Below, piece after piece: positions 43,413-52,622 of a stretch of DNA of 64,000 nucleotides (the first letter of the stretch is position 1; each line of letters opens with the position of its first letter). The stretch lies in assembly GCF_003248515.1 (NCBI RefSeq), contig NZ_QFOB01000007.1:62001-126000 (forward strand), given 5' to 3'. The notes beneath the pieces are model-generated. The model saw nothing but the letters and a program-made list of their open reading frames with translations, had not been told where the DNA came from and did not search any database. Source of the DNA: Sphingomonas sp. (GTDB lineage: Bacteria > Pseudomonadota > Alphaproteobacteria > Sphingomonadales > Sphingomonadaceae). Position numbers and translations under genes: made by a program.

Positions 43413-44285
43413 TCAGATGCGCACGGGCACCGGCGTTTCGCCCGTATAATCGTAGAAGCCGCGTTTGGTCTTGCGACCGAGCCAGCCGGCCTCCACCAGC
43501 TTCATCAGGATCGGCGCGGGGCGATATTTGGGGTCGCCGAAATCGGCCTGAAACACGCGCAATATCTCCAGCACCGTATCCAGCCCGATCAGATCGGCGA
43601 GCGTGAGCGGCCCCATCGGATGGCCCGCGCCCAGCTTCATCCCGGCATCGATATCGGGAATGGAGGCGAGCCCCTCCCCCGCCGCGAAGCACGCTTCGTT
43701 GATCAGCGGCAGCAGGATACGATTGACGACGAATCCGGGCCGGTCGGCAGCGACGATCGTCGTCTTGCCGACGGCGCGGCCGAACGCCTCGGCCACCTCC
43801 ACCGCGCGATCACCGGTGCCAAGGCCCCGAATCAGTTCCAGCAGGGCCATGAGCGGCACGGGATTGAAGAAGTGCATGCCGATGAAGCGGGCCGGATCGG
43901 GCGCCGCCTGCGCCAGCCGCGTGATCGAAATGGACGAAGTATTGCTGGCGAGGATCGCGTCCTGCCCCAGCACCCTGCCGATATTTTCGAAGATGGCGCG
44001 CTTCACGGCCTCCCGCTCGGTTGCCGCCTCGATCACGATATCGGCCTCGGCCATCGCGTCCAGCGCCCCGATCGGCTCGATCAGGCGCGCCGCCTCATCG
44101 CGCGCCGCCGCCGTGATCTTGTCCTTTTCCACCAGCCGATCGAGCTGGCGGACGATGCCAGCCTTGCCCCTGGCGGCGACCTCCTCCGAAACGTCGGACA
44201 GGAGCACGCGGATGCCGCCCTGCGCCGAAACCTGGGCGATGCCCGCCCCCATCTGCCCCGCACCGACAATGCCGACGATCTTCAT
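43413..44285 (-). CDS. 3-hydroxybutyryl-CoA dehydrogenase
   Basis: NAD(P)-dependent enzyme of fatty acid or C4 metabolism, 290 residues. The nucleotide fold starts [15 protein letters not shown], the [10 protein letters not shown] and [15 protein letters not shown] segments hold catalytic Ser and His, and the C-terminal domain includes [18 protein letters not shown] and [14 protein letters not shown]. The family is Hbd/PaaH; both butyrate-type and phenylacetate-type roles are possible. It may supply or consume the same acetoacetyl-CoA pool as the thiolase at 50.8 kb. Confidence 0.94.
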   Translation of the reverse strand: MKIVGIVGAGQMGAGIAQVSAQGGIRVLLSDVSEEVAARGKAGIVRQLDRLVEKDKITAAARDEAARLIEPIGALDAMAEADIVIEAATEREAVKRAIFENIGRVLGQDAILASNTSSISITRLAQAAPDPARFIGMHFFNPVPLMALLELIRGLGTGDRAVEVAEAFGRAVGKTTIVAADRPGFVVNRILLPLINEACFAAGEGLASIPDIDAGMKLGAGHPMGPLTLADLIGLDTVLEILRVFQADFGDPKYRPAPILMKLVEAGWLGRKTKRGFYDYTGETPVPVRI

Positions 44286-44380
44286 GGATACCCGATTCCC
44301 TTAGCTTATGTGCGCCGAATCGACGCAATTTAACGACAAAAGCAAAGGAAATCCGGTATTTTTGCAGATTTCAGATGCTT

Positions 44381-44459
44381 CTAGCATAATGTTAACGGAC
44401 TCGAACTAGGGTGGAACGCAGGGAGCCGAAGAGCCAGGCATCCCCCGGAGATCCTGCCC
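44381..44459 (+). promoter_or_regulatory. Conserved upstream element, copy 1
   Basis: AT-rich region before the first glycosyltransferase gene. Relative to ATG 44460 it has CTAGCA at -79, TTAAC at -68, CTAGGG at -54 and CCGGAGAT (containing a GGAG ribosome site) at -15. All four occur at identical distances upstream of the gene at 46093, which suggests a shared promoter or operator and leader. The regulator is unknown. Confidence 0.6.
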
Positions 44460-45989
44460 ATGAAGCCGTTTCGGCCGGTCATCCCGACCGATCTCGGATA
44501 CGTCCGCCTGGACCGATCGATGACGATCATTCCGAATGCCGGCCGTCCCCGCACCCCGTCCCTGCCGGACACGAACCTCCCGTGGTTCCTGCTGCTCCTC
44601 GCAGCCGCTTTCCTGATCCGTATGCCGGTGTTCGGCGATCCTGCCTACAAGCTGGACGAGCAATTCTACCTGCTGGCCGGCGATCGCATGCTGCACGGCA
44701 TGCTACCCTATGTGGATCTGTGGGACAGAAAGCCTGTCGGCCTCTTCCTGATCTATGCCGGCGCGCGGACCCTCGGCGGGGCGGGGTTCGTCCAGTATCA
44801 GATGCTGGCGACCCTGTTTGCGGCGGGCACCGCGATGTGCATCTTCGCGCTCGCCCGTCGCTTCGCAGGGGTGGGCGGCGCCACGATGGGCGGCCTGCTC
44901 TATCTGCTGTGGATCGAGATAGCCGACGGCGGCGGCGGCCAATCCCCGATCTTCTACAATCTGCCGATGGCGGGCGCGGCCGCCCTGCTGATCGCGCCCG
45001 CCGCGGCGCGGCCGCGCTGGCGCGCCTTCGCCGCCATGCTGCTGGCCGGTATCGCCATCCAGATCAAATATACATGCGTGTTCGAGGGTCTTTTCTTCGG
45101 CCTCGTCGCGACATGGCAGGCCTGGCAGCGCAATCGCCGTGCCGCGCTGATCGAGGTGCCCTTGCTGGCGCTCACGGCGCTGGCCCCTACCTTCGCCGCG
45201 ATCGGCGCCTATGCGGCGCTGGGCCATCTCCAGGATTTCTGGTTCGCCAATTTCACCTCCATCTTCATGCGCGGCAAGACGCCCGCCGGGGATATTTATC
45301 GCCGCATCGGCTATCATGCGCTGCGCCTGACGATGCTCACCCTCTGCACCGGCCTGTCCTTCGCATGGCTGCGCCGCACCGAAAATACGGCGGAGGCGCG
45401 GCGCTGGATGGGCCTGATGGCCGGCTGGTGCATCGCCGCGCTGATCGGCTTCCTCTCGCTGGGCGTGCTCTTCGCCCATTATGTGCTGCCCGTATTCGTG
45501 CCCTTTTCGGCGGCGGCGGCACCGATCTGGCGCCGTCCGCGCGTCGGCCCCACCCTGCTCGCCATCGCGGCACTGCTGCCCGCCGCCACATTGCACTGGC
45601 CGAATTTCGCGAAGACCAGCCATTCGCAGCAGCAGATGGCGGCACTGACGGCGCTGGTGCCGGCCGGCGTTTCCACCGGCTGCATGCAGATGTTCGATGG
45701 GCCGCCGATCCTCTATCACATCACGCATGCCTGCATGCTCAGCCGCTACGTCTTTCCCGATCATCTGAGCGCCGCCAACGAGGATGGCGCGATCGGCGTG
45801 GATACGGTGGCCGAACTGAAGCGCGTGCTGGCGCTGCGGCCACTCGTCATCACCACGGGCGATACGGATTCGCGGCCGCCGAACCTGCGCACCACCGCCG
45901 TGCTGCGCGAGGCGCTGGCCCGCGATTATCGCCGGGCGGGCCATGCGCCGATCGGGGATCAATTCATTTCGGTCTGGGTGCGGCGATAG
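44460..45989 (+). CDS. GT-C membrane glycosyltransferase, GT39/ArnT-like
   Basis: A 509-residue polytopic membrane protein with about ten segments. The first extracytoplasmic loop carries the acidic motif FGDPAYKLDEQFYLLAGDR, followed by PYVDLWDRKPVGLFLIYAG, typical of polyprenyl-phosphate-sugar-dependent GT-C enzymes of the GT39/PMT/ArnT type. Donor and acceptor are unknown. It is closely related to the protein at 47604. It begins MKPFRPVIP, shared with the next gene; a second in-frame ATG at 44520 is possible, but the synonymous-only changes in the leader argue that it is translated. Confidence 0.82.
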   Translation: MKPFRPVIPTDLGYVRLDRSMTIIPNAGRPRTPSLPDTNLPWFLLLLAAAFLIRMPVFGDPAYKLDEQFYLLAGDRMLHGMLPYVDLWDRKPVGLFLIYAGARTLGGAGFVQYQMLATLFAAGTAMCIFALARRFAGVGGATMGGLLYLLWIEIADGGGGQSPIFYNLPMAGAAALLIAPAAARPRWRAFAAMLLAGIAIQIKYTCVFEGLFFGLVATWQAWQRNRRAALIEVPLLALTALAPTFAAIGAYAALGHLQDFWFANFTSIFMRGKTPAGDIYRRIGYHALRLTMLTLCTGLSFAWLRRTENTAEARRWMGLMAGWCIAALIGFLSLGVLFAHYVLPVFVPFSAAAAPIWRRPRVGPTLLAIAALLPAATLHWPNFAKTSHSQQQMAALTALVPAGVSTGCMQMFDGPPILYHITHACMLSRYVFPDHLSAANEDGAIGVDTVAELKRVLALRPLVITTGDTDSRPPNLRTTAVLREALARDYRRAGHAPIGDQFISVWVRR

Positions 45990-46013
45990 CGGCCAAGCCT
46001 TTCACCGGCTTTG

Positions 46014-46092
46014 CTAGCACCTCATTAACCATCCCCGTCTAGGGCAGGCCGGGGGGTGCCGCGCCGCGCGCATCCCGCCGGAGATATCGTGC
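46014..46092 (+). promoter_or_regulatory. Conserved upstream element, copy 2
   Basis: Second copy of the element, lying between two same-strand glycosyltransferase genes. CTAGCA, TTAAC, CTAGGG and CCGGAGAT sit at -79, -68, -54 and -15 from ATG 46093, the same spacing as copy 1, while the DNA between the motifs has diverged. Confidence 0.6.
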
Positions 46093-47607
46093 ATGAAGCC
46101 GTTCCGACCGGTGATCCCGTCGGCAGATCTGGCCGGGGCGCCGCGCGAAAGCGCGATGGCGCCCGCGCGCGCGCGGCGATGGCTCGTGGCGATCCTGGGC
46201 TTCGGCCTCGCGCTTCGGCTGGCATTGGTGGCCGGCGCCGGCATCTATCATCCGGACGAGCTGTTCCAGTATCTCGAGCAGGCGCATCGCCTCGTCTTCG
46301 GGCTTGGCCTCGTGCCGTGGGAATATCGCTATGGCATGCGCGGCTGGCTGCTGCCCGTGCTGCTTTCCGGGCCGATGGCGCTGGGCGGGATGATGGCACC
46401 CGCCACCTCGCTCTACATCCTGCTGCCGCGTGCCTGCGCGGCTCTGCTGTCGATGACGATCGTCTGGTCGGCGTGGCGGCTTGGCCGGCGCATCTCGCCC
46501 GCCGGGGGGCTCATCGCGGCCGGCATCGCCGCCGGATGGGCCGAATTCGTCTATTTCGCACCGCACATCCTGAGCGAGACGATCAGCATCGCCCTGATCC
46601 TTCCCGCCGCCGCGCTGCTGACGGAATCGGAACGATCGACTCGCCTCTCCCTGATCGCCGGATTCCTGCTCGGCATCGCGATCCTGTTGCGGATGCAGCA
46701 TCTGCCGGCCGCCGCCACGCTGGCGCTGTTCGCGCTGCGGCATCGCCCGCGGGACTGGATGCCGCTGATAGGCGGCGGCGCGATCGCGATCGCGATCGGC
46801 GGCGCCGTGGATATCGCCCACGGGCAGGCACCGTTCGGCTGGGCGATCGAATATGTGCGCCAGAATATCCTTCTGGACCGCGCCGCCACCTATGGCACCG
46901 AGCCGGCCTGGGCCTATGCGCGGGCGATCGGCGTCGCTTTCTGCTGGTGGCTCGCGCCGCTGCTGATGCTGGCGATCGTCGGCGCGACGCGCGCACCCGC
47001 GCTGCTGGCGATGGCGCTCGTCAACCTCGCGGTGCATGCGGCGATCGGCCACAAGGAATATCGGTTCATCCTGTTGACCACCGCGACGCTGACGCTGCTC
47101 GCCGCGCTGGGCACGGCGATGCTCGTCGAGCGGGCGATCGCACGACGCGCGGGCCTCGCCCGATCGCTGCCCTGGGCGGCGATCGGCATCTGGGCGATCG
47201 CATCCGCCTCGCTCGCCGCGAGCGGGCGGCCCGGCCTCTATGCCATGGATGCGGGGAAGGATGGCCCGAACGCCTTCGCCATGGCGCGCGCGGATCCGCT
47301 CTTGTGCGGGCTCGCGACGCAGGGCCTGCATTTCAGCCGGGGCGGCGGCTATGCCTATCTGCACCGCGCGACCCCGTTGTTCATTTATGATTCCGGCGAG
47401 GCGGCGGCGCTTGCGCGGGACGCGAGCGGCTTCAACCGCCTGATCGCGCCCGCATCCACGCCCGCCCCCGTCGGCTTCCGGCAGGGCAGCTGCCTGCCCG
47501 CGCGGGGAAGCGCGCAACCTCTCTGCCTCTTCCTGCGATCGGGCGGCTGCCGCGCGATCCGGACGGCGAACGAAGCCAATCGCATGCTCGTGCGGACCGA
47601 CCAGTGA
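46093..47607 (+). CDS. Mannosyltransferase-like protein, GT22 (ALG9/PIG-B) family
   Basis: A 504-residue membrane protein with about ten segments. The motif YHPDELFQYLEQAHRLVFG followed by PWEYRYGMRGWLLPVLL is the signature of GT22 enzymes (eukaryotic ALG9, ALG12 and PIG-B), which use dolichyl-phosphate-mannose; HKEYRFILLTTATLTLL matches the conserved HKE.RF motif. Bacterial members are uncommon and their acceptors unknown. It starts MKPFRPVIP like the gene before it. Its stop overlaps the GTG start of the next gene, so the two are coupled. Confidence 0.82.
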   Translation: MKPFRPVIPSADLAGAPRESAMAPARARRWLVAILGFGLALRLALVAGAGIYHPDELFQYLEQAHRLVFGLGLVPWEYRYGMRGWLLPVLLSGPMALGGMMAPATSLYILLPRACAALLSMTIVWSAWRLGRRISPAGGLIAAGIAAGWAEFVYFAPHILSETISIALILPAAALLTESERSTRLSLIAGFLLGIAILLRMQHLPAAATLALFALRHRPRDWMPLIGGGAIAIAIGGAVDIAHGQAPFGWAIEYVRQNILLDRAATYGTEPAWAYARAIGVAFCWWLAPLLMLAIVGATRAPALLAMALVNLAVHAAIGHKEYRFILLTTATLTLLAALGTAMLVERAIARRAGLARSLPWAAIGIWAIASASLAASGRPGLYAMDAGKDGPNAFAMARADPLLCGLATQGLHFSRGGGYAYLHRATPLFIYDSGEAAALARDASGFNRLIAPASTPAPVGFRQGSCLPARGSAQPLCLFLRSGGCRAIRTANEANRMLVRTDQ

Positions 47608-49091
47608 AGCACAGTGCCCTGATGCCGGCCGCCTCCCGCACGACTGCGGACCGAGCGACATTCCTGTGCCTGCTGCTGTTGCTCGCTTTCGCCTTCGTGC
47701 TGCGCGCGCCTTCCTTCGGCGATCCCGCCTACAAGATTGACGAGCAATTCTATCTCCTCGTTGGCGATCGCATGCTGCGCGGCGCGATCCCCTATGTGGA
47801 TATATGGGACAGGAAGCCCATCGGCCTGTTCCTGATCTATGCCGGCGCCCGGCTGCTGGGCGGGTCAGGCTTAGTCCAGTATCAATGGCTGGCCACCTTT
47901 TGCGCGGCAGGCACAGCCATGTGCCTCTTCGCGCTGTGCCGCCGGATCACGGGCATCGCCGCCGCCACCACGGCCGGCATCCTCTATCTGCTGTGGATCG
48001 GCATCGCAGAGGGCGGCGGCGGGCAATCCCCGGTCTTCTACAATCTGCCCATGGCCGGCGCGGCCGCCCTGCTGATCGCCCCGCCCCCGGCGGCCGGGCG
48101 CGCGCGCCTGCGCGGTTTCGCGGCGATGCTGCTCGTGGGCATCGCCATCCAGATCAAATATTCCGCGCTGTTCGAGGGCTTCTTCTTCGGCCTTGTCGCG
48201 GCGTGGCAATCCTGGCGGCGCGATCGCCGCGCGGCGCTGATCGAGGTGCCGCTTCTGGCGCTCACGGCGCTTGCGCCCACGATCGCGGCGATCGGCGCCT
48301 ATGCGGCGATGGGGCATCTCCGGCCATTCTGGTTCGCGAATTTCACCTCGATCTTCCTGCGGGGCGAGACGCCGAGCGACGATCTGCATCATCGCGCGGT
48401 AACTGGTCTGCTCCGCCTGGTGCCGCTCGCCGTCTGCGCCGTCGCCTCCGCGTGGCATATGCTGCGCAGCGACGGTGCAGGCGGCGAGCGGCGCGAGGCG
48501 CAGGCGTGGCTGGCCTTCATGGGCGCGTGGTGCGCCGTCGCGGTCTTCGGCTTCTTTGCACTCGGCCTGCTCTATTCCCACTATCTGTTGCCGGTATTCG
48601 TACCCTTCTCCGCCGCCGCCGTGCCGATCGTGCGCCGCTGGCCGACGGGACCGGTGCTCGTCGGCTTCGCGCTGCTTCTGCCGGCGTGCCTTTCGGGGTG
48701 GCCGGAAACGGCGGCAACCGCGCGATCAAAGCGCCAGATCGCGAACCTCGCGGCCTTCGTTCCCGCAAATGTCACCACCGGCTGCATGCACATGTTCGAT
48801 GGCCCGACCGCGCTCTACTCCGTGACCCGCGCCTGCACCGTCACCCCCTACATCTTCCCCGATCATCTGAGCGCGGAGAATGAGGATGGCGCAATCGGCG
48901 TGGACACGGTGGCGGAAACCCGGCGCGTGCTGACCGCGCGGCCGCTGGCGATCACGATCGGGGATACGGATGTGCGGCGGCCCAACAAAAAGACCTTCGC
49001 GATCATGCGCGAAGGTCTTGCCCGCTCCTATCGGTGGGCGGGCCATGCCTGGATCGACGAGCGGTTCGTATCGGTTTACGTCCGCCGCTGA
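47604..49091 (+). CDS. GT-C membrane glycosyltransferase, GT39/ArnT-like (paralogue)
   Basis: A 495-residue paralogue of the protein at 44460. Shared blocks include FGDPAYK(I/L)DEQFYLL, GQSP(V/I)FYNLPMAGAAALL, and near the end FPDHLSA.NEDGAIGVDTVAE. The N-terminus differs: it lacks the MKPFRPVIP leader and begins at a GTG overlapping the previous stop. It probably acts on the same surface glycan or lipid as its neighbours, with a different linkage or acceptor. Substrate unknown. Confidence 0.82.
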   Translation: MKHSALMPAASRTTADRATFLCLLLLLAFAFVLRAPSFGDPAYKIDEQFYLLVGDRMLRGAIPYVDIWDRKPIGLFLIYAGARLLGGSGLVQYQWLATFCAAGTAMCLFALCRRITGIAAATTAGILYLLWIGIAEGGGGQSPVFYNLPMAGAAALLIAPPPAAGRARLRGFAAMLLVGIAIQIKYSALFEGFFFGLVAAWQSWRRDRRAALIEVPLLALTALAPTIAAIGAYAAMGHLRPFWFANFTSIFLRGETPSDDLHHRAVTGLLRLVPLAVCAVASAWHMLRSDGAGGERREAQAWLAFMGAWCAVAVFGFFALGLLYSHYLLPVFVPFSAAAVPIVRRWPTGPVLVGFALLLPACLSGWPETAATARSKRQIANLAAFVPANVTTGCMHMFDGPTALYSVTRACTVTPYIFPDHLSAENEDGAIGVDTVAETRRVLTARPLAITIGDTDVRRPNKKTFAIMREGLARSYRWAGHAWIDERFVSVYVRR

Positions 49092-49097
49092 AGCGGC

Positions 49098-49667
49098 TCA
49101 GTCCCCGATCTTGTCGAGCTTGGCCTGAAGTGCCGCCATCTGCTCCTTCAGCGCGGCCAGCTCATCCTTGGCCTCGGCGGGCTCGGCCGGTTTGGCGGCG
49201 GGGGCCACCTTGCCGCCGGCGCCGCGCACCTTGAACGCCTCGGCAGCCGCTTCCATCATATCCATGTTGCGCTTGGCGAGATCCGCGAACGGGCCGCCGG
49301 CGAACGCGCCCTGCATCGCCTGGCGGAACTGGGCCTGATTGCTGCGGAACGCCTCCATCGAGGCTTCCAGATATTGCGGCACCATCGCCTGCATCGAATC
49401 GCCGTAGAGCGAGATCAGCTCGCGCAGGAAGCCCACCGGCAGCATCGTCTGCCCGCGATTTTCCTCTTCCATGATGATCTGGGTGAGGATGTTGTGGGTG
49501 ATATCCTCTTCGGTCTTGGCATCGACCACCTTGAACTCGCGGCCGTCGCGCGTCATCTGCGCGAGGAAGTCGAGCGTGATGTAGCTCGAGCTTTCCGTAT
49601 TATAGAGCCGGCGATTCGCATATTTCTTGATGACGACCGGACCCGAAGTGTTCGATGATTTCGCCAT
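49098..49667 (-). CDS. phaR: Polyhydroxyalkanoate synthesis repressor PhaR
   Basis: DNA- and granule-binding regulator of PHA genes, 189 residues. The N-terminal domain IKKYANRRLYNTESSSYITL is diagnostic, followed by the DAKTEEDITHNILTQIIMEEE block. The C-terminus has an Ala/Pro linker and a coiled coil (LAALKEQMAALQAKLDKI). It diverges from the PhaC-like gene; the two annotated start codons overlap by two bases. Confidence 0.95.
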   Translation of the reverse strand: MAKSSNTSGPVVIKKYANRRLYNTESSSYITLDFLAQMTRDGREFKVVDAKTEEDITHNILTQIIMEEENRGQTMLPVGFLRELISLYGDSMQAMVPQYLEASMEAFRSNQAQFRQAMQGAFAGGPFADLAKRNMDMMEAAAEAFKVRGAGGKVAPAAKPAEPAEAKDELAALKEQMAALQAKLDKIGD

Positions 49668-50754
49668 GGCCCGCCCGTCTCCAATCTTTGCAGCATCCCT
49701 AGCACCTTCGCTCGCCGCGCCGCAACACAGGCCGCGCCCTTTGCCTCTGTTTTTACAAATGCTGCGCGACGAAGCCGGCGATGATCCTGCGCGGATTGCT
49801 GCGGTGTTGCGGGGGGTGCGGGCCTATCAGCAGGCACCGCGCGGCCGGCCCATGCGGCAGGCGCGAAGAATCGCGCGGCGCGGACGCGCTTCGCTGCGCG
49901 ATTTCGGGGGCGATGGCACGCCGATCGTCTTCGTGCCTTCGCTGATCAACGGATCCGAAATCCTGGATCTGGATCGCGATCGATCGCTGATGCGCTGGCT
50001 GCGCGATCAGGGCATGCGCGTGATGCTGGTGGATTGGGGCATTCCGGGCGCGGCGGAACGCGATCTGGGCCTTGCAGGGCATGTCGAGAAACTGCTGCTC
50101 CCCTTGCTTTCGCGACTGCCCGAGCCGCCGATCCTGGCCGGCTATTGCCTGGGCGGCACGCTGGCGGCGGCGGCGGCGCAAGCCATGCCGGCGCGCGGCC
50201 TCGCCATGATCGCTGCGCCCTGGCGTTTCTCCGGCTTCCCGCCCGGATCGCGCCTGCGCCTGGCCGAATTGTGGGAGAGCGCGCGCGAACCGGCCGGCCA
50301 GACGGGACTGCTGCCGATGGAGATCATGCAAGCGGCCTTCTGGAAGCTCGATCCGGCCCGCACGCTCGCCAAATTCGAATCGATCGGGCGCAGGGCCGCG
50401 GATCGCCGGGCACTGACGAGCTTCGCCAGGGTGGAGGACTGGGCCAATGCCGGCCCGCCGATGACCTTCGCCGCCGCGCGGGATCTGATGGAAGGCTTCT
50501 TCCTCAAGGATCTGCCCGGCACGGGCGGCTGGCGGGTGGCGGGCCGCCCGATCGATCTTTCCTCCCTTCCCTGCCCGGTGCTGGAGGTCGTCTCCACCAC
50601 GGATCGTATCGTACCCCACCGATCGGCCGCGGGAATCGGCGATCGGCTGACGCTGAATCTCGGCCATGTCGGCATGATCGTGAGCGGGCGGGCGAAGGCA
50701 TTGTTATGGCAGCCATTGCGCGAATGGCTTTCGCAGACCCCGCACGTTTGCTAG
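49666..50754 (+). CDS. Compact PhaC-like alpha/beta hydrolase
   Basis: A protein of about 362 residues with the fold and motif set of PHA synthases: [25 protein letters not shown], a lipase-like box [10 protein letters not shown] with Cys161 as nucleophile, STTDRIVPH with the Asp, and LGHVGMI with the His. Its length is near class III PhaC (about 355) rather than class I (about 580). It may be a short synthase, a granule hydrolase or a paralogue with another acyl substrate. Start uncertain: ATG 49666 overlaps the phaR start, and TTG 49741 or ATG 49759 are alternatives. Confidence 0.75.
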   Translation: MARPSPIFAASLAPSLAAPQHRPRPLPLFLQMLRDEAGDDPARIAAVLRGVRAYQQAPRGRPMRQARRIARRGRASLRDFGGDGTPIVFVPSLINGSEILDLDRDRSLMRWLRDQGMRVMLVDWGIPGAAERDLGLAGHVEKLLLPLLSRLPEPPILAGYCLGGTLAAAAAQAMPARGLAMIAAPWRFSGFPPGSRLRLAELWESAREPAGQTGLLPMEIMQAAFWKLDPARTLAKFESIGRRAADRRALTSFARVEDWANAGPPMTFAAARDLMEGFFLKDLPGTGGWRVAGRPIDLSSLPCPVLEVVSTTDRIVPHRSAAGIGDRLTLNLGHVGMIVSGRAKALLWQPLREWLSQTPHVC

Positions 50755-50773
50755 CGGTTTCGGACCACTCATA

Positions 50774-51964
50774 ATGACGGATCCACACGTGGCAGACATC
50801 GTCATCACCGGCGCCAAGAGGACGCCTGTCGGCAGCTTTAACGGCGCTTTCGCCAACATCACCGCCCATGAACTGGGGCAGACCGCGATCAAGGCCGCGC
50901 TGGAGCAGGCCGGCGTGGCCCCAGGCGACGTGAACGAGGTCGTGCTCGGCCAGATCCTTGCCGCCGGCGAAGGCCAGGGGCCGGCCCGGCAGGCGGCGAT
51001 CGGCGCCGGCATTCCGGTGGAGGCGACCGCTTATTCGATCAACCAGATCTGCGGATCGGGCCTGCGCGCCGTGGCGATCGCGGCGCAGGGGATCGCGGCG
51101 GGCGATGCCGACATCATCGTTGCCGGCGGACAGGAAAGCATGTCGCTCGCGCCGCATGCGCAGCATCTGCGCGGCGGCGTGAAGCTTGGCCCGGTCAGCT
51201 TCGTCGATACGATGATGGTCGATGCGCTGACCGATGCCTTCCACAAATATCCGATGGGCATGACCGCCGAAAATCTGGCGGAGCGCTATCAGATCACGCG
51301 CGAGGCGCAGGACGCCTTCGCCGTCTCCAGCCAGAACAAGGCCGAGAAGGCCCGCGCCGCTGGCCGCTTCGCGGACGAGATCGTGCCCGTCACGGTCAAG
51401 AGCCGCAAGGGCGAGGTCGTGGTGGCGGACGACGAATATATCCGCGCCGGCGCCACGATCGAATCGATGGCCGGCCTGCGCCCCGCCTTCAAGAAGGATG
51501 GCAGCGTGACCGCCGGCAACGCATCCGGCATCAATGACGGCGCGGCCGCCGTGGTGCTGATGACGGCGGAGGAAGCCGCAAAGCGCGGCGCCCCCGTGCT
51601 CGGCCGCATCGCATCCTGGGCCACGGCCGGCGTGGATCCGGCTTATATGGGCATCGGCCCCGTGCCGGCTTCCAGAAAGGCGCTGGAGAAGGCGGGCTGG
51701 ACGCTGGACGAGGTGGACCTGATCGAGGCCAACGAAGCCTTCGCCGCGCAGGCTCTGGCCGTCGGCCAGGAACTGGGCTGGGATCCCGCCAAGGTGAATG
51801 TGAATGGCGGCGCGATCGCGATCGGCCATCCCGTGGGCGCCAGTGGCGCGCGCGTGCTGACCACCCTGCTCTACGAGATGCAGAAGCGCGATGCGAAGAA
51901 GGGCCTTGTCACGCTCTGCATCGGCGGCGGCATGGGCATCGCCATGTGCATCGCGCGCGACTGA
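50774..51964 (+). CDS. Acetyl-CoA C-acetyltransferase (thiolase)
   Basis: Condenses two acetyl-CoA to acetoacetyl-CoA, or runs in reverse, the first step of PHB synthesis. It has 396 residues. The nucleophilic Cys is in [13 protein letters not shown], with the conserved [17 protein letters not shown] and second Cys in [11 protein letters not shown]. It lies 19 bases after the PhaC-like gene and is followed by a strong terminator, so the two genes probably form a unit. PhaA is the most likely role; a general degradative thiolase cannot be excluded. Confidence 0.95.
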   Translation: MTDPHVADIVITGAKRTPVGSFNGAFANITAHELGQTAIKAALEQAGVAPGDVNEVVLGQILAAGEGQGPARQAAIGAGIPVEATAYSINQICGSGLRAVAIAAQGIAAGDADIIVAGGQESMSLAPHAQHLRGGVKLGPVSFVDTMMVDALTDAFHKYPMGMTAENLAERYQITREAQDAFAVSSQNKAEKARAAGRFADEIVPVTVKSRKGEVVVADDEYIRAGATIESMAGLRPAFKKDGSVTAGNASGINDGAAAVVLMTAEEAAKRGAPVLGRIASWATAGVDPAYMGIGPVPASRKALEKAGWTLDEVDLIEANEAFAAQALAVGQELGWDPAKVNVNGGAIAIGHPVGASGARVLTTLLYEMQKRDAKKGLVTLCIGGGMGIAMCIARD

Positions 51965-52008
51965 GACATGAAGAAAACGCCGCGCCATCCCGCGCGGCAG
52001 AGCGAATC

Positions 52009-52041
52009 GGGGCGGGCCTTCGGGTCCGCCCCTTTTCGTTT
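52009..52041 (+). terminator. Intrinsic terminator after the thiolase
   Basis: A 10-base stem, GGGGCGGGCC with GGTCCGCCCC (one G-T pair), closes a TTCG tetraloop and is followed by TTTTCGTTT, 44 bases after the thiolase stop. Confidence 0.93.
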
Positions 52042-52356
52042 CTGGCCCGGCCAAACGGGGCGAACGCCGCCGAATCGATACGTGAACGGATATCGCCTTC
52101 CCCCTCCTTCCGAACCCCAATACGGCCGGACGAGAGCGGAGACGTGCGCCTCGCTTTCAGGTGGGATCGACGTTGAGGCTCCCGGCAGCCTTTCCGGCAC
52201 CGGCCACGCCGGCCGGCCCGTTCGGGCGGGGTCGAAACGGCGCCTCGAGAGACATAGCCGTCAGCGCCCGTCTTTCGCCACGGGGCTTCGACGCGCTCAA
52301 TCGCTTTTCAGGATCGCGACGAGATGCAATGCGCGTGCCTTGCCGACGAACCGCGA
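52042..52356. other. About 315 bases with no recognised gene
   Basis: Between the thiolase terminator and the small hydrophilic protein gene. Short open frames exist but none has a ribosome site, coding character or family resemblance that I can see. Confidence 0.5.
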
Positions 52357-52524
52357 TCAGGCGGATTGCCGACCGCCATGGGGGCGCCCCCTGCTCTCCT
52401 TGTCCGCATGATCGATCGCGGCGCCCGGATCGGGATGCGGGCTCTGCGAGGGCTTGCCGGCGCGCGCGTCGCGATTGACGCCCTCGATATCGGAATGGGG
52501 CGGCGTCTTGGGCGGATTCGCCAT
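52357..52524 (-). CDS. Small hydrophilic protein of unknown function
   Basis: A 55-residue, highly charged, probably disordered protein (MANPPKTPPHSDIEG at the start, DHADKESRGRPHGGRQ near the end). The ATG at 52524 is backed by AGAGGAGACGAG upstream; the longer open frame runs through the tRNA-Val gene and is not coding. Small Pro-rich proteins of this sort are common in sphingomonads and may be stress-related, which is inference. Confidence 0.55.
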   Translation of the reverse strand: MANPPKTPPHSDIEGVNRDARAGKPSQSPHPDPGAAIDHADKESRGRPHGGRQSA

Positions 52525-52547
52525 ATCTCGTCTCCTCTCGAAGGAAG

Positions 52548-52572
52548 AACGAGCCAAGCCCCGCGAGGCTCC
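52548..52572 (-). promoter_or_regulatory. Possible EcfG-type stress promoter
   Basis: On the minus strand GGAGC, 16 bases, then CGTT precedes the small hydrophilic protein gene by about 24 bases. The EcfG (general stress sigma) consensus is GGAAC-N16/17-CGTT, so one base deviates. Weak but well placed. Confidence 0.3.
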
Positions 52573-52622
52573 ATCGGGGCCGATGGTCGGCCGCGAAGTA
52601 TCTGGAAAGATGGAAAAAGGCG

